Assembly (NCBI GenBank): GCA_028277985.1
Contig: JANQFG010000169.1
Coordinates: 1-36,147 of the forward strand
DNA length: 36,147 nucleotides
Reading direction: 5' to 3'
From: a bacterium
Lineage (GTDB): Bacteria; Desulfobacterota; DSWW01
Numbering within the stretch: the stretch's first letter is position 1; every line of letters begins with the position of its first letter. The notes beneath the pieces were generated by a model. It saw only the letters and a list, made by a program, of their open reading frames with translations, had not been told where the DNA came from and did not search any database. A program made the translations under genes and the position numbers. Positions 29,627-36,147 of the stretch are shown here, in pieces.

Positions 29627-31594
29627 CTAGAGCGTGGGCATCTGCATCTTCTTCAGCGCCTGATACAGCACGATCCTCGTCTGAGGCCCCAGGATGCCAT
29701 CCTCGTCGAGGAAATGATCCTTCTGAAAGGCGCTGACCGCCTTCATCGTCTTCTCGTCATAGACACCGCTTGGCTTCTGGTTGAAATAGCCCAGGTCCTT
29801 GAGGGAGGACTGCAGCTGTCCGACGGTTCCCCCCTTCATTCCCTTGGCAAGATACCGCCTCCCGCCCCATACGTCTCTCCACAGGACGTAGGCGGTCCCG
29901 TACCACAACGGTTCCAGCACGGCCCAGGGTACGAGCGAGGATCCATCCGGCAAGGGAGGCGAGATCCTTCCGTTGTCCCCCTCGAAGGCGAGCAGGGCAA
30001 TGTAGCGCTTCGTCATGCTCTCTCCCAGCCTCAGCTCCAGAAGGGCGGGAAGATTCAACGCGCGGACCCGGTTGATGTTCCCCCGAAAACGTAGGCACTC
30101 GAACCCGAGGGCTCTTGCCGCCTTGTACAGATCGGGCGCGCCACGGTAGAGCTGCTTCTCCTGCTCGCTGGTTGCGCCGGAACCCCAGCGCTGCACAACC
30201 GAAAGAAACGCTTCTTCCCGAGTCTCCAGGAGCGTTTTGCCGTACAGGGATCGAAGGACCCTTTCTTCGGTTGCAGCCGCGGAGCCTCCATTGCCCGCCG
30301 CTTCGATCTCCGGCGGAGCCTGAATCGAAGTCCCATTCCCGGGCGCATAGAGAGGCGGAGCATCCTGGGGTTGCAGTTCTTCCGGAGACTCTTTGACTAC
30401 CGCCTCGTGTACGACGGGCTCTTCCGACGGCAAGGGTTGCAGTGGAGTCTCTCCCGTTTCAGGGCGCAGGGATGCTCGGGCGAGAGCCCTCCCTTCGTCC
30501 GGTTGCGTCGATGTCTGAGCCGGGATGTCGGGGGTCGTCTCCGGGGAAGCCGAGATCTCGTGAACCTCTGCAGGTGGAGCCGCATCCTGTGCCGATGCAA
30601 GCGGTCCGCCCGTCTTCTCTGAGGCAGCGACCTCCTCCTGGGAGGAGTCGTTCCTCTCTCCTTTTCTCCCCTCCCCCAGGTATCCGCGCAGGCCGATCAC
30701 GAGCAGGACAAGCAGCATCCCGATGAGGGAAGCCGGCACCAGCGCGGGCCGGATCGTCCGCCAGAACTGCAGGGGCCCGGCCCACGCCGAGCGACCCGTA
30801 ACTTCCTTTCGGGCCTGGTCGATCATCTGCCCGTCGATGTTCTTCCTCTTCTTCCCGTAACCGGCCAGCAGCGCCCGGTCACACAGCACATTGATCAGCC
30901 GCGGCACCCCTCTCGTGTACCGCCAGATCTTTTTCAGCGCTTCCGGAGAAAAGAAGACCTTGTCCTGTCCGTCGATCACGGACAGTCGGTGGTGGATGTA
31001 CTCGGCCGTCTCCTCTTCGGAAAGAGCCTTCAGATGGTATCGAACCGTGACGCGCTGGTTCAGCTGCAGCAGGCGGGGCTGCTCGAGAATATGGCGGAAC
31101 TCGGGCTGGCCGATCAGGATGATCTGGAGCAACTTCTCGGTCTCGGTCTCCAGGTTGGACAGCAACCGGACCTGCTCGAGGACCTCGCCGTCAAGGCTCT
31201 GGGATTCATCGATGATGAGAACCGTGTTCTTGCCTTCCTGCCGTTTCTCGAGGAGGAACTGGTTCAGTTCGTCGATCAGTCCCTTCTTGGTCGTACCCTT
31301 CGAGGTAATTCCGAAGTCCTCGTTGATGCTCTTGAGCAGCTCCAGGGCAGACAGGGTGGGGTTGAAGATGAAGGCCACCAGGGTGTCTTCATCGAGATGG
31401 CTCAGAAGTCCCCGACACAGGGTCGTCTTTCCTGCGCCGATCTCTCCCGTGACCACGATGAAGCCGCCTCGCTCTCTTATGCCGTACAGCAGATGAGCAA
31501 AGGCCTCCTTGTGTGTCTTGCCCAGGTAGAGGAACTTCGGGTCCGGAGTGATCGAGAAGGGCTTCTCCGCGATGCCGTAGAATGAACAATACAT
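29627..31594 (-). CDS. gspA: ExeA/GspA-like AAA ATPase with peptidoglycan-binding domain
   Basis: A 655-residue protein from ATG 31594. The cytoplasmic AAA domain (1 to about 270) starts with YCSFYGIAEKPFSITPDPKFLYLG-type sequence (first 25 residues), with Walker A GEIGAGKTT (50-58), Walker B VLIIDESQ (near 117-124) and GVPRLINVLCDRALLAGYG. A single transmembrane helix lies near 285-310 (VPASLIGMLLVLLVIGL). A Pro/Glu-rich periplasmic linker follows, then a C39-like domain without evident catalytic residues (about 435-575) and a C-terminal PG_binding_1 domain (GGTVGQLQSSLKDLGYF, GVYDEKTMKAVSAFQK). In Aeromonas ExeA binds peptidoglycan and with ExeB helps secretin assembly. A GTG at 31624 could start the frame, but it lies about 5 nt from the predicted transcript start. 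Divergent to parA. Confidence 0.9.
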   Translation of the reverse strand: MYCSFYGIAEKPFSITPDPKFLYLGKTHKEAFAHLLYGIRERGGFIVVTGEIGAGKTTLCRGLLSHLDEDTLVAFIFNPTLSALELLKSINEDFGITSKGTTKKGLIDELNQFLLEKRQEGKNTVLIIDESQSLDGEVLEQVRLLSNLETETEKLLQIILIGQPEFRHILEQPRLLQLNQRVTVRYHLKALSEEETAEYIHHRLSVIDGQDKVFFSPEALKKIWRYTRGVPRLINVLCDRALLAGYGKKRKNIDGQMIDQARKEVTGRSAWAGPLQFWRTIRPALVPASLIGMLLVLLVIGLRGYLGEGRKGERNDSSQEEVAASEKTGGPLASAQDAAPPAEVHEISASPETTPDIPAQTSTQPDEGRALARASLRPETGETPLQPLPSEEPVVHEAVVKESPEELQPQDAPPLYAPGNGTSIQAPPEIEAAGNGGSAAATEERVLRSLYGKTLLETREEAFLSVVQRWGSGATSEQEKQLYRGAPDLYKAARALGFECLRFRGNINRVRALNLPALLELRLGESMTKRYIALLAFEGDNGRISPPLPDGSSLVPWAVLEPLWYGTAYVLWRDVWGGRRYLAKGMKGGTVGQLQSSLKDLGYFNQKPSGVYDEKTMKAVSAFQKDHFLDEDGILGPQTRIVLYQALKKMQMPTL

Positions 31595-31635
31595 AACCGG
31601 GTTCCCATTTGCTCGTTTCTTCACGCAACAAGAGG

Positions 31636-31664
31636 ATATTAAGAAAAACGGGTCGCAATAGCAA
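31636..31664 (-). promoter_or_regulatory. Promoter for gspA-gspB
   Basis: Minus strand TTGCTA (31659-31664), 17-nt spacer and TAATAT (31636-31641). The predicted start near 31629 supports ATG 31594 as start codon, with a leader of about 35 nt. Confidence 0.6.
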
Positions 31665-31708
31665 GACTCCGTTTTTCCAACTCTTCGTTTTTCTGCCCTT
31701 ATCTTTCA

Positions 31709-31737
31709 TTGACAGGATTTCTATACCTGTGTTAGAC
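31709..31737 (+). promoter_or_regulatory. Promoter for the parA-like gene
   Basis: Consensus TTGACA (31709-31714), 17-nt spacer and TTAGAC (31732-31737). It lies about 40 bp before the ATG at 31779, which has GGGAGG upstream. Confidence 0.5.
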
Positions 31738-31778
31738 AGTTTGCAGTTCCTTTTCAATTTGGAAACGGGAGGCAAGTC

Positions 31779-32645
31779 ATGCGAGAGAGGCTCGCTTCGC
31801 GGATCCGGAAGATCCTGTCGCCGGAAGAGATGCTCCCCCTAGGGGGCCGCCAGGCAAAGGTCATCTCCATTTCCAACCAGAAGGGAGGCGTCGGGAAGAC
31901 CACAACCGCGGTCAACCTCGGCGCGGGGCTGGCCCTTTTTCATCATAGAAAAGTGCTCCTCGTCGACATGGACGCACAGGGCCACGTCGGCACCAGCCTC
32001 AACCATACGTCATCGAACGGTGCGGGAATCGGGCAGGTTCTGGGGGCCAAGAACGGCTCTATCATGGACGTGATCGTTCCCACGGATGTGCCGCAACTCG
32101 ACATGACCCCGTCGGATCATGCCCTTCTGGAGGCGGAGTCCCAGCTCGCCAGCAAGATCGGCAGGGAGTTCATCCTTCGCAAGGCGCTCACGAGGGCCCG
32201 GACCTACTACGACTTCATTCTGATCGACTGCCCGCCCAACCTGGGCAACCTGACCGTCAACGCCTACGTCGCCTCGGACTATCTCCTGATTCCCTGCGAT
32301 CTCTCGGCGCTGGCCCTGGAGGGCATGGAAGGCATCTTGGAGGTCGTGGACACGGTCAACTTCCGCCTGAATCATCCCTTGAAGATCCTGGGCGTCGTGA
32401 CGACCCGTGTGGACCGCCGCAACCTGCTCATGAACGAGACCCTGTTCGCCAAGCTGGAGGAGGCCTTCAGCGACAAGTTGTTCAAGACCCAGATCGGCGT
32501 CAACACGGACCTGAACAAGGCTCAGCTCAGCGGTAAGCCGATCTTCACGGCGGCCCGAAGCTCGGCCGGAGCCAAGGACTATGAGGCCCTAGCCGACGAA
32601 CTGATCGAGCGGCTCGACGCGGTGATCGGGCCCGCCGGCTTCTGA
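31779..32645 (+). CDS. ParA/Soj family ATPase (orphan)
   Basis: A 288-residue ParA-type ATPase. The deviant Walker A KGGVGKTT lies at 35-42 with its signature lysine (Lys35), followed by LLVDMDAQGH (near 65-74) and FILIDCPPNLGNLTVNAYVASD. The DNA-binding-type C-terminus is of the small Soj kind (class Ib-like), without an N-terminal HTH. No ParB gene or parS-like site is seen, so it is probably not the chromosome partition pair. Divergence from gspA/gspB suggests a role in positioning an envelope machine, as for other orphan ParA/MipZ-like proteins; that is inference. Start ATG 31779 with GGGAGG about 7 nt upstream. Confidence 0.88.
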   Translation: MRERLASRIRKILSPEEMLPLGGRQAKVISISNQKGGVGKTTTAVNLGAGLALFHHRKVLLVDMDAQGHVGTSLNHTSSNGAGIGQVLGAKNGSIMDVIVPTDVPQLDMTPSDHALLEAESQLASKIGREFILRKALTRARTYYDFILIDCPPNLGNLTVNAYVASDYLLIPCDLSALALEGMEGILEVVDTVNFRLNHPLKILGVVTTRVDRRNLLMNETLFAKLEEAFSDKLFKTQIGVNTDLNKAQLSGKPIFTAARSSAGAKDYEALADELIERLDAVIGPAGF

Positions 32646-32660
32646 CCCGCCCTGCCCGCC

Positions 32661-32689
32661 TTGTCTACAACGACGACTTCTGCTATTTA
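32661..32689 (+). promoter_or_regulatory. Candidate promoter for aroC
   Basis: TTGTCT (32661-32666), 17-nt spacer and TATTTA (32684-32689), about 60 bp before the aroC ATG. Confidence 0.4.
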
Positions 32690-32748
32690 TCCACTCTGAA
32701 CCCGCAACTGCGCTCCCCGGGGCCCTCTGTGCCGGGGTCGAGGTCGAA

Positions 32749-33858
32749 ATGGCAGGAAACTCTTTTGGTGCGGCCTTCCGGATGACCACTTGGGGCGAGT
32801 CCCACGGAGAGGCGATCGGCGTTATCGTTGACGGATGCCCCCCCGGCCTCCCCCTCGACGAACAGACCATCCAGAAGGACCTGGATCGCAGGAAGCCGGG
32901 CCAGAGCGAGTTGACCACGGCCCGTGAAGAGGGCGACAAGGTGGAGATCCTCTCCGGAGTATTCGAGGGGACCACCACGGGCACACCGATATCCTTGTTG
33001 ATCCGGAACAAAGGACAGCACTCGCACCGTTACGACCATCTTCGAGATCTCTTTCGGCCGGGCCACGCAGAGGCGACCTACTTCCAGAAATACGGTACCT
33101 ACGATCACCGGGGCGGGGGCCGCGCATCGGCGAGAGAGACCGCGGCCAGGGTCGCTGCAGGGGCCGTGGCGAAGCAGATTCTCAACGAACATGGGATCGA
33201 GGTGGTCGGGTACACTCGCAGCGTGGGCTCCATAGAGGCCGAAGCTTTCGACTTGGAGGAGATCGAGAAGAACAAGGTGAGATGCCCTGACCCGGCCCAG
33301 GCAGAGAAGATGGCGGACCTGATCCTCAAGGTTCGCGAGGAGGGCGACTCCATCGGAGGCGTCGTGGAGATCCTCGCGAGAGGTGTGCCTGCGGGCCTGG
33401 GCGAGCCGGTCTACGACAAGATGGACGCCGACCTGGCCATGGCGCTGATGAGCATCAATGCAATCAAGGGCGTGGAAATCGGAGCGGGCTTCGGAGCGGC
33501 CGCAAAGAGGGGCTCCGAGAACAACGACCCTTGGATCTTCGAAGCTGGAAGGCTCGGAACCAAGACAAACCACGCCGGGGGCATCATCGGCGGAATCACC
33601 ACCGGTGAAGAGCTGGTCATGCGAATCGCGGTAAAGCCCCCTTCTACAATCGGAATCCCCCAGCAGACCGTCGATCGGACCGGACGTGCTGCGACGATAT
33701 CTCCCGGGGACTCTGAATCGAAAAAGCGGCACGATCCTTGCATTTGTCCCCGGGTAGTCCCGGTCGCAGAGGCTATGGTCGCCATCGTTCTTGCAGACCA
33801 TTTCCTGCGTCAACGGGGCCTGAGGGGAGCAGAATTCGACCCAGGAAAGGCCTCCTAG
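32749..33858 (+). CDS. aroC: Chorismate synthase
   Basis: A 369-residue FMN-dependent enzyme converting 5-enolpyruvylshikimate-3-phosphate to chorismate, the last common step to aromatic amino acids. All three family signatures are present: GESHGEAIGVIVDGCPPG (residues 17-34), GRASARETAARVAAGA (125-140) and the C-terminal RHDPCICPRVVPVAEAM. The start MAGNSFGAAFRMTTWGESHG fits the family; GAGG lies about 6 nt before the ATG. It follows the parA-like gene by about 100 bp. Standard length and no anomalies. Confidence 0.97.
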   Translation: MAGNSFGAAFRMTTWGESHGEAIGVIVDGCPPGLPLDEQTIQKDLDRRKPGQSELTTAREEGDKVEILSGVFEGTTTGTPISLLIRNKGQHSHRYDHLRDLFRPGHAEATYFQKYGTYDHRGGGRASARETAARVAAGAVAKQILNEHGIEVVGYTRSVGSIEAEAFDLEEIEKNKVRCPDPAQAEKMADLILKVREEGDSIGGVVEILARGVPAGLGEPVYDKMDADLAMALMSINAIKGVEIGAGFGAAAKRGSENNDPWIFEAGRLGTKTNHAGGIIGGITTGEELVMRIAVKPPSTIGIPQQTVDRTGRAATISPGDSESKKRHDPCICPRVVPVAEAMVAIVLADHFLRQRGLRGAEFDPGKAS

Positions 33859-33987
33859 GCTTCCCTCGACTCGCGGCACGGCGGGACGGGAGGAATCGCC
33901 CATCCGGACCTTCATCAGACCCGTTTCCTTGACAATCCACTTGCCTTTCTGACGGCATGAAGAGAAAATAGCCGGAAGGGTCCGCTC

Positions 33988-34929
33988 GTGATCCACCGTA
34001 AAAAGTGCCCTCCGGTGTTTACTCCAAGGCCCGACAAAGAGACGGCAACAGAAGGGACAGAGCAACCAGCCATGACGAAGCCATCCTCAGAAGAAGGCGC
34101 AAAGAAACGCGCAAAAGAGAAACTCTCCTCCCTGGCCAATCGGGGAATGCGGGCAGCACTCGAACGTACGAGCGTCCAGAGGGTCTACGAGACCATGGTC
34201 TGGAGTCAGATCCGGGTGGGGCCCATCCCTGAGCACATCGGCGTGATTCTCGACGGCAACCGCCGCTGGGCAAAGCGTCGGGGGCTGGACCCCTGGAAGG
34301 GTCATGAACAAGGGGCCAGGAAGATGGAGGACTTCCTTGACTGGTGCGGTGAGATCGACGAAATTCGCTCCATCACGCTCTACGCCTTCTCCACGGAGAA
34401 CTTCAAGCGCTCGGAAAAAGAGGTCACCGAAATCTTCCGGCTTCTGAAAGAGTATCTGAACAGCCTTCTCAAAGACGAAAGGATCGTGAAGAACGAGATC
34501 CGGGTGAAGATGCTGGGAAGAATCGAGATGCTGCCGGAGGAGTTTCAGGAACTGATCCATCAGGTGGAGCGGCAGACGGCCCACTACGAAAAGAAATTCT
34601 TCAACTTCGCCATCGCATACGGGGGCAGGACGGAAATTGTCGACGCCGTGAGATCCCTGGCCCAGAACGTTAAGGACGAGAAGCTCACGCTCGACGACAT
34701 CAGCGAGTCCGTGATCGAAAGCTATCTTTACACCGCCCACCTGCCCAAATGCAGCCCGGACCTGATCATCCGGACATCCGGAGAGGTGCGGCTGAGCAAT
34801 TTCCTCACCTGGCAGGGCGCATACAGCGAGCTATGCTTCGTGGACGTCTACTGGCCCGACTTCCGAAAGCTCGATCTGCTCAGGGCCATCCGCATGTTCC
34901 AGTATCGCCAGCGACGTTTCGGCGGGTAG
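33988..34929 (+). CDS. uppS: cis-Prenyltransferase (undecaprenyl/polyprenyl diphosphate synthase, archaeal-like)
   Basis: A 313-residue cis-prenyltransferase that extends farnesyl or geranylgeranyl diphosphate with isopentenyl diphosphate to make the lipid carrier for cell-wall and surface glycans. Seen are HIGVILDGNRRWAK (83-96, with the catalytic Asp), KGHEQGARK, ITLYAFSTENFKRSEKEV, AYGGRTEIVDAV and RTSGEVRLSNFL followed by AYSELCFVDVYWPDFRK. Long helices with an extra segment (LLKDERIVKNEIRVKMLGRIEMLPEE) and the FRKLDLLRAIRMFQYRQRRFGG end resemble archaeal enzymes as I recall them rather than E. coli UppS. About 80 residues precede the family core. Start GTG 33988 has GGAAGGG 7 nt upstream; ATG 34072 is an alternative. 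The usual cdsA/dxr neighbours are absent. The TAG stop lies in the edge of the following repeat. Confidence 0.92.
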   Translation: MIHRKKCPPVFTPRPDKETATEGTEQPAMTKPSSEEGAKKRAKEKLSSLANRGMRAALERTSVQRVYETMVWSQIRVGPIPEHIGVILDGNRRWAKRRGLDPWKGHEQGARKMEDFLDWCGEIDEIRSITLYAFSTENFKRSEKEVTEIFRLLKEYLNSLLKDERIVKNEIRVKMLGRIEMLPEEFQELIHQVERQTAHYEKKFFNFAIAYGGRTEIVDAVRSLAQNVKDEKLTLDDISESVIESYLYTAHLPKCSPDLIIRTSGEVRLSNFLTWQGAYSELCFVDVYWPDFRKLDLLRAIRMFQYRQRRFGG

Positions 34930-35112
34930 TGTCCTGTCCCAGACACAGTCATACACAGACTCGGTTCGAAATTGGGGACAGCCACCAATTTCAGGAAATT
35001 GGTGGCTGTCCCCAATTTCGTCCCCAGTTTCGTTATTGCGTCGGACCCGTTCGTTCCATCCTGAGAAGCGGCATGAACCGTGTGAAAGAGTCCCTGGGAC
35101 AGGACACTACCC
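34924..35112. repeat. Nested palindromic repeat element C between convergent genes
   Basis: Outer arms of 19 bp, GGGTAGTGTCCTGTCCCAG at 34924-34942 and its perfect inverted complement at 35094-35112, bracket an inner hairpin with perfect 25-nt arms (34968-34992 and 34995-35019) that share the motif GGGGACAGCCACC and end in GAAATTGG/CCAATTTC. A near-tandem GTCCCCAATTTC / GTCCCCAGTTTC (35008-35031) follows. Both flanking genes end with the TAG contained in the outer arm (34927-34929 for uppS; complement of 35107-35109 for rfaE1). The style resembles REP-like repeats mobilised by RAYT transposases; no transposase is encoded here. Confidence 0.88.
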
Positions 35113-36093
35113 AAGGGGTGCGAACTGCTCGATCCTCGCCCGAATCTCGTCTCGGGTAACGACGGCGGTCCCGAGTTTCTCGACCACGAGGCCCCCGGCG
35201 ACGTTGCTCAGCATGGCTGCCTGCCGAAAGGTGCCGCCCGCCACCAGGGCGGACGTGAAAACCGCGATCACCGTATCACCCGCTCCTGAGACATCGTAGA
35301 CCTCCCTTGCCCGGGCCGGGATCTTGAGCGGCGCATCCCCTTCCTTGAACAGGCACATGCCTTCAGAACCCATGGTAATCAGGGCAGCATCGCATTTGAG
35401 CCTCTCCATCAGCTGCCCGCCGGCCTCGTGGAGCGACTTCTCGTCGGTGATTGGAATCCCGGTTGCTTCTTCCGCTTCCGCCCGGTTCGGCGTGATGGCC
35501 GTGACACCCTTGTAAAACGGAAAATGATCCCTTTTCGGGTCCACGGTAACGATCTTTCCGAGGCCCCTCGCCATGGGGACGATCTCACCCAGGAGCCGCT
35601 CCTGAATGACGCCCTTGCCGTAGTCCTCCAGGATCATGGCGTCCACGTTCGGAATCGTCGCCTTCAAATGCTTTCGCATCTCCTCAAGGCATTCCCCTTC
35701 TACGGAGCTCGTGTCTTCCCTGTCCACCCGGACGACCTGCTGCTTGTGCGCGACGATCCGAGTCTTCAGGATCGTGGGCCGGGCCGGGTCCTTGACCACG
35801 AGCCGTGTCTCGATGCCTTTCTCCTTCAACATGTCCATGAGCATCCCGCCGTAGGCATCGTCTCCCACCACGCCACAGATCTCGACCGATGCTCCCAGGG
35901 CATTCAGGTTGCTTGCCACGTTGGCCGCGCCACCCAGGGAGAAGTTCTCACGGACCACCTCCACAACCGGGATAGGTGCCTCGGGGGAGATCCGCTTCAC
36001 CTTGCCCCAGATGTACTGGTCAATGATGAGATCCCCGAGAATGACGACCTTGGCACCATCGAATCGATCGAGAATGAGCTCAAAACCTTCCAT
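35107..36093 (-). CDS. rfaE1: D-glycero-beta-D-manno-heptose-7-phosphate kinase
   Basis: A 328-residue PfkB/ribokinase-family kinase matching the N-terminal half of HldE. It phosphorylates heptose-7-phosphate at C1 for ADP-heptose and the LPS inner core, so the cell makes LPS. Visible are VVILGDLIIDQYIWG (residues 15-29), the HldE-typical RISPEAPIPVVEV, SLGGAANVASNLNALGA, DYGKGV (near 152-157), DPKRDHFPFYKGVTAITPNRAE and the catalytic-Asp motif VSGAGDTVIA. The cytidylyltransferase half of HldE is missing, as in bacteria with separate rfaE1 and rfaE2. ATG 36093 has GGAGGGG close upstream. The TAG stop is provided by the repeat element that follows. Confidence 0.95.
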   Translation of the reverse strand: MEGFELILDRFDGAKVVILGDLIIDQYIWGKVKRISPEAPIPVVEVVRENFSLGGAANVASNLNALGASVEICGVVGDDAYGGMLMDMLKEKGIETRLVVKDPARPTILKTRIVAHKQQVVRVDREDTSSVEGECLEEMRKHLKATIPNVDAMILEDYGKGVIQERLLGEIVPMARGLGKIVTVDPKRDHFPFYKGVTAITPNRAEAEEATGIPITDEKSLHEAGGQLMERLKCDAALITMGSEGMCLFKEGDAPLKIPARAREVYDVSGAGDTVIAVFTSALVAGGTFRQAAMLSNVAGGLVVEKLGTAVVTRDEIRARIEQFAPLG

Positions 36094-36147
36094 CAACCCC
36101 CCTCCAGCAACAAGACCTTTGACGCCGGGCACCGGCTGCGTCGATGT
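36093..36147 (-). CDS. Possible C-terminal end of an upstream gene
   Basis: A minus-strand frame enters from the window edge and ends with TGA (36093-36095) overlapping the rfaE1 ATG as TGATG. Its last residues would read PASKVLLLEGG. The overlap is typical of coupled genes, but 17 codons are too few to identify a family or to prove coding. Confidence 0.3.
   Translation of the reverse strand, partial: HRRSRCPASKVLLLEGG

Noticed and set aside
31779..32645. Chromosome partition locus parA-parB near an origin
   Set aside because: No parB, no parS-like palindrome, and no dnaA, gidA or rnpA-type origin genes are present.

Overview
The window is GC-rich, gene-dense chromosomal DNA of a Gram-negative, anaerobe-like bacterium, most likely Desulfobacterota (former Deltaproteobacteria). 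The evidence is LPS heptose kinase (rfaE1/hldE), GspA/GspB-type secretion helpers, a proton-pumping pyrophosphatase, a SpoVG homologue in a Gram-negative setting, the gene order spoVG - tRNA-Gln - prs - rplY - pth, an ADP-forming acyl-CoA synthetase subunit, and DNA-binding proteins with an excisionase-like HTH. This placement is inference; no rRNA gene is present.

Layout. 1-3925 (minus): spoVG, tRNA-Gln(UUG), prs, rplY, pth and the N-terminal part of hppA read as one unit from a good promoter near 4200. 4439-7655 (plus): a two-gene unit encoding a MurG glycosyltransferase fused to a C-terminal HEAT-repeat domain, directly followed by an MraY-family transferase with an altered HHH motif. This is a lipid-II-type synthesis pair away from any dcw cluster. 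7656-8523: an 870-bp gene-free island with two inverted copies of an 87-nt core, each enclosed by its own, unrelated, perfect inverted repeat. 8524-16576: asd, a patatin-like lipase, mutS2, a MauE/DoxX membrane protein with a membrane-anchored rhodanese, and hflX. 16655-24243 (mostly minus): NCS2 purine permease, an HTH/pseudo-receiver regulator, an AIR-synthase-fold protein, a cupin, a GNAT enzyme (plus), ApbE, a metallo-beta-lactamase hydrolase and a TPR-thioredoxin lipoprotein. 24573-28825: aroE-aroK, a eukaryote-like UDP-glucose dehydrogenase (minus), a MarR regulator and an ACD beta-type ATP-grasp protein. 28838-36147: GspB and ExeA/GspA (minus), an orphan ParA, aroC, an archaeal-style cis-prenyltransferase, a nested-palindrome repeat, and heptose-7-phosphate kinase.

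How the genes relate. Envelope functions recur: MurG-HEAT and MraY-like, UppS (undecaprenyl carrier), heptose kinase, UDP-glucuronate formation, and ExeA/GspB with a peptidoglycan-binding domain. Three shikimate genes (aroE, aroK, aroC) lie in two blocks. Convergent genes are packed tightly. Two repeat elements (16615-16656 and 34924-35112) sit so close to gene ends that they contribute to TAG stop codons.

Most noteworthy: the MurG-HEAT/MraY-like pair, the conserved-core/variable-arm hairpin elements at 7700-8414, and the palindromic repeat at 34924-35112 that ends both convergent genes. All functional statements are read from sequence motifs and family knowledge; no database search was run.
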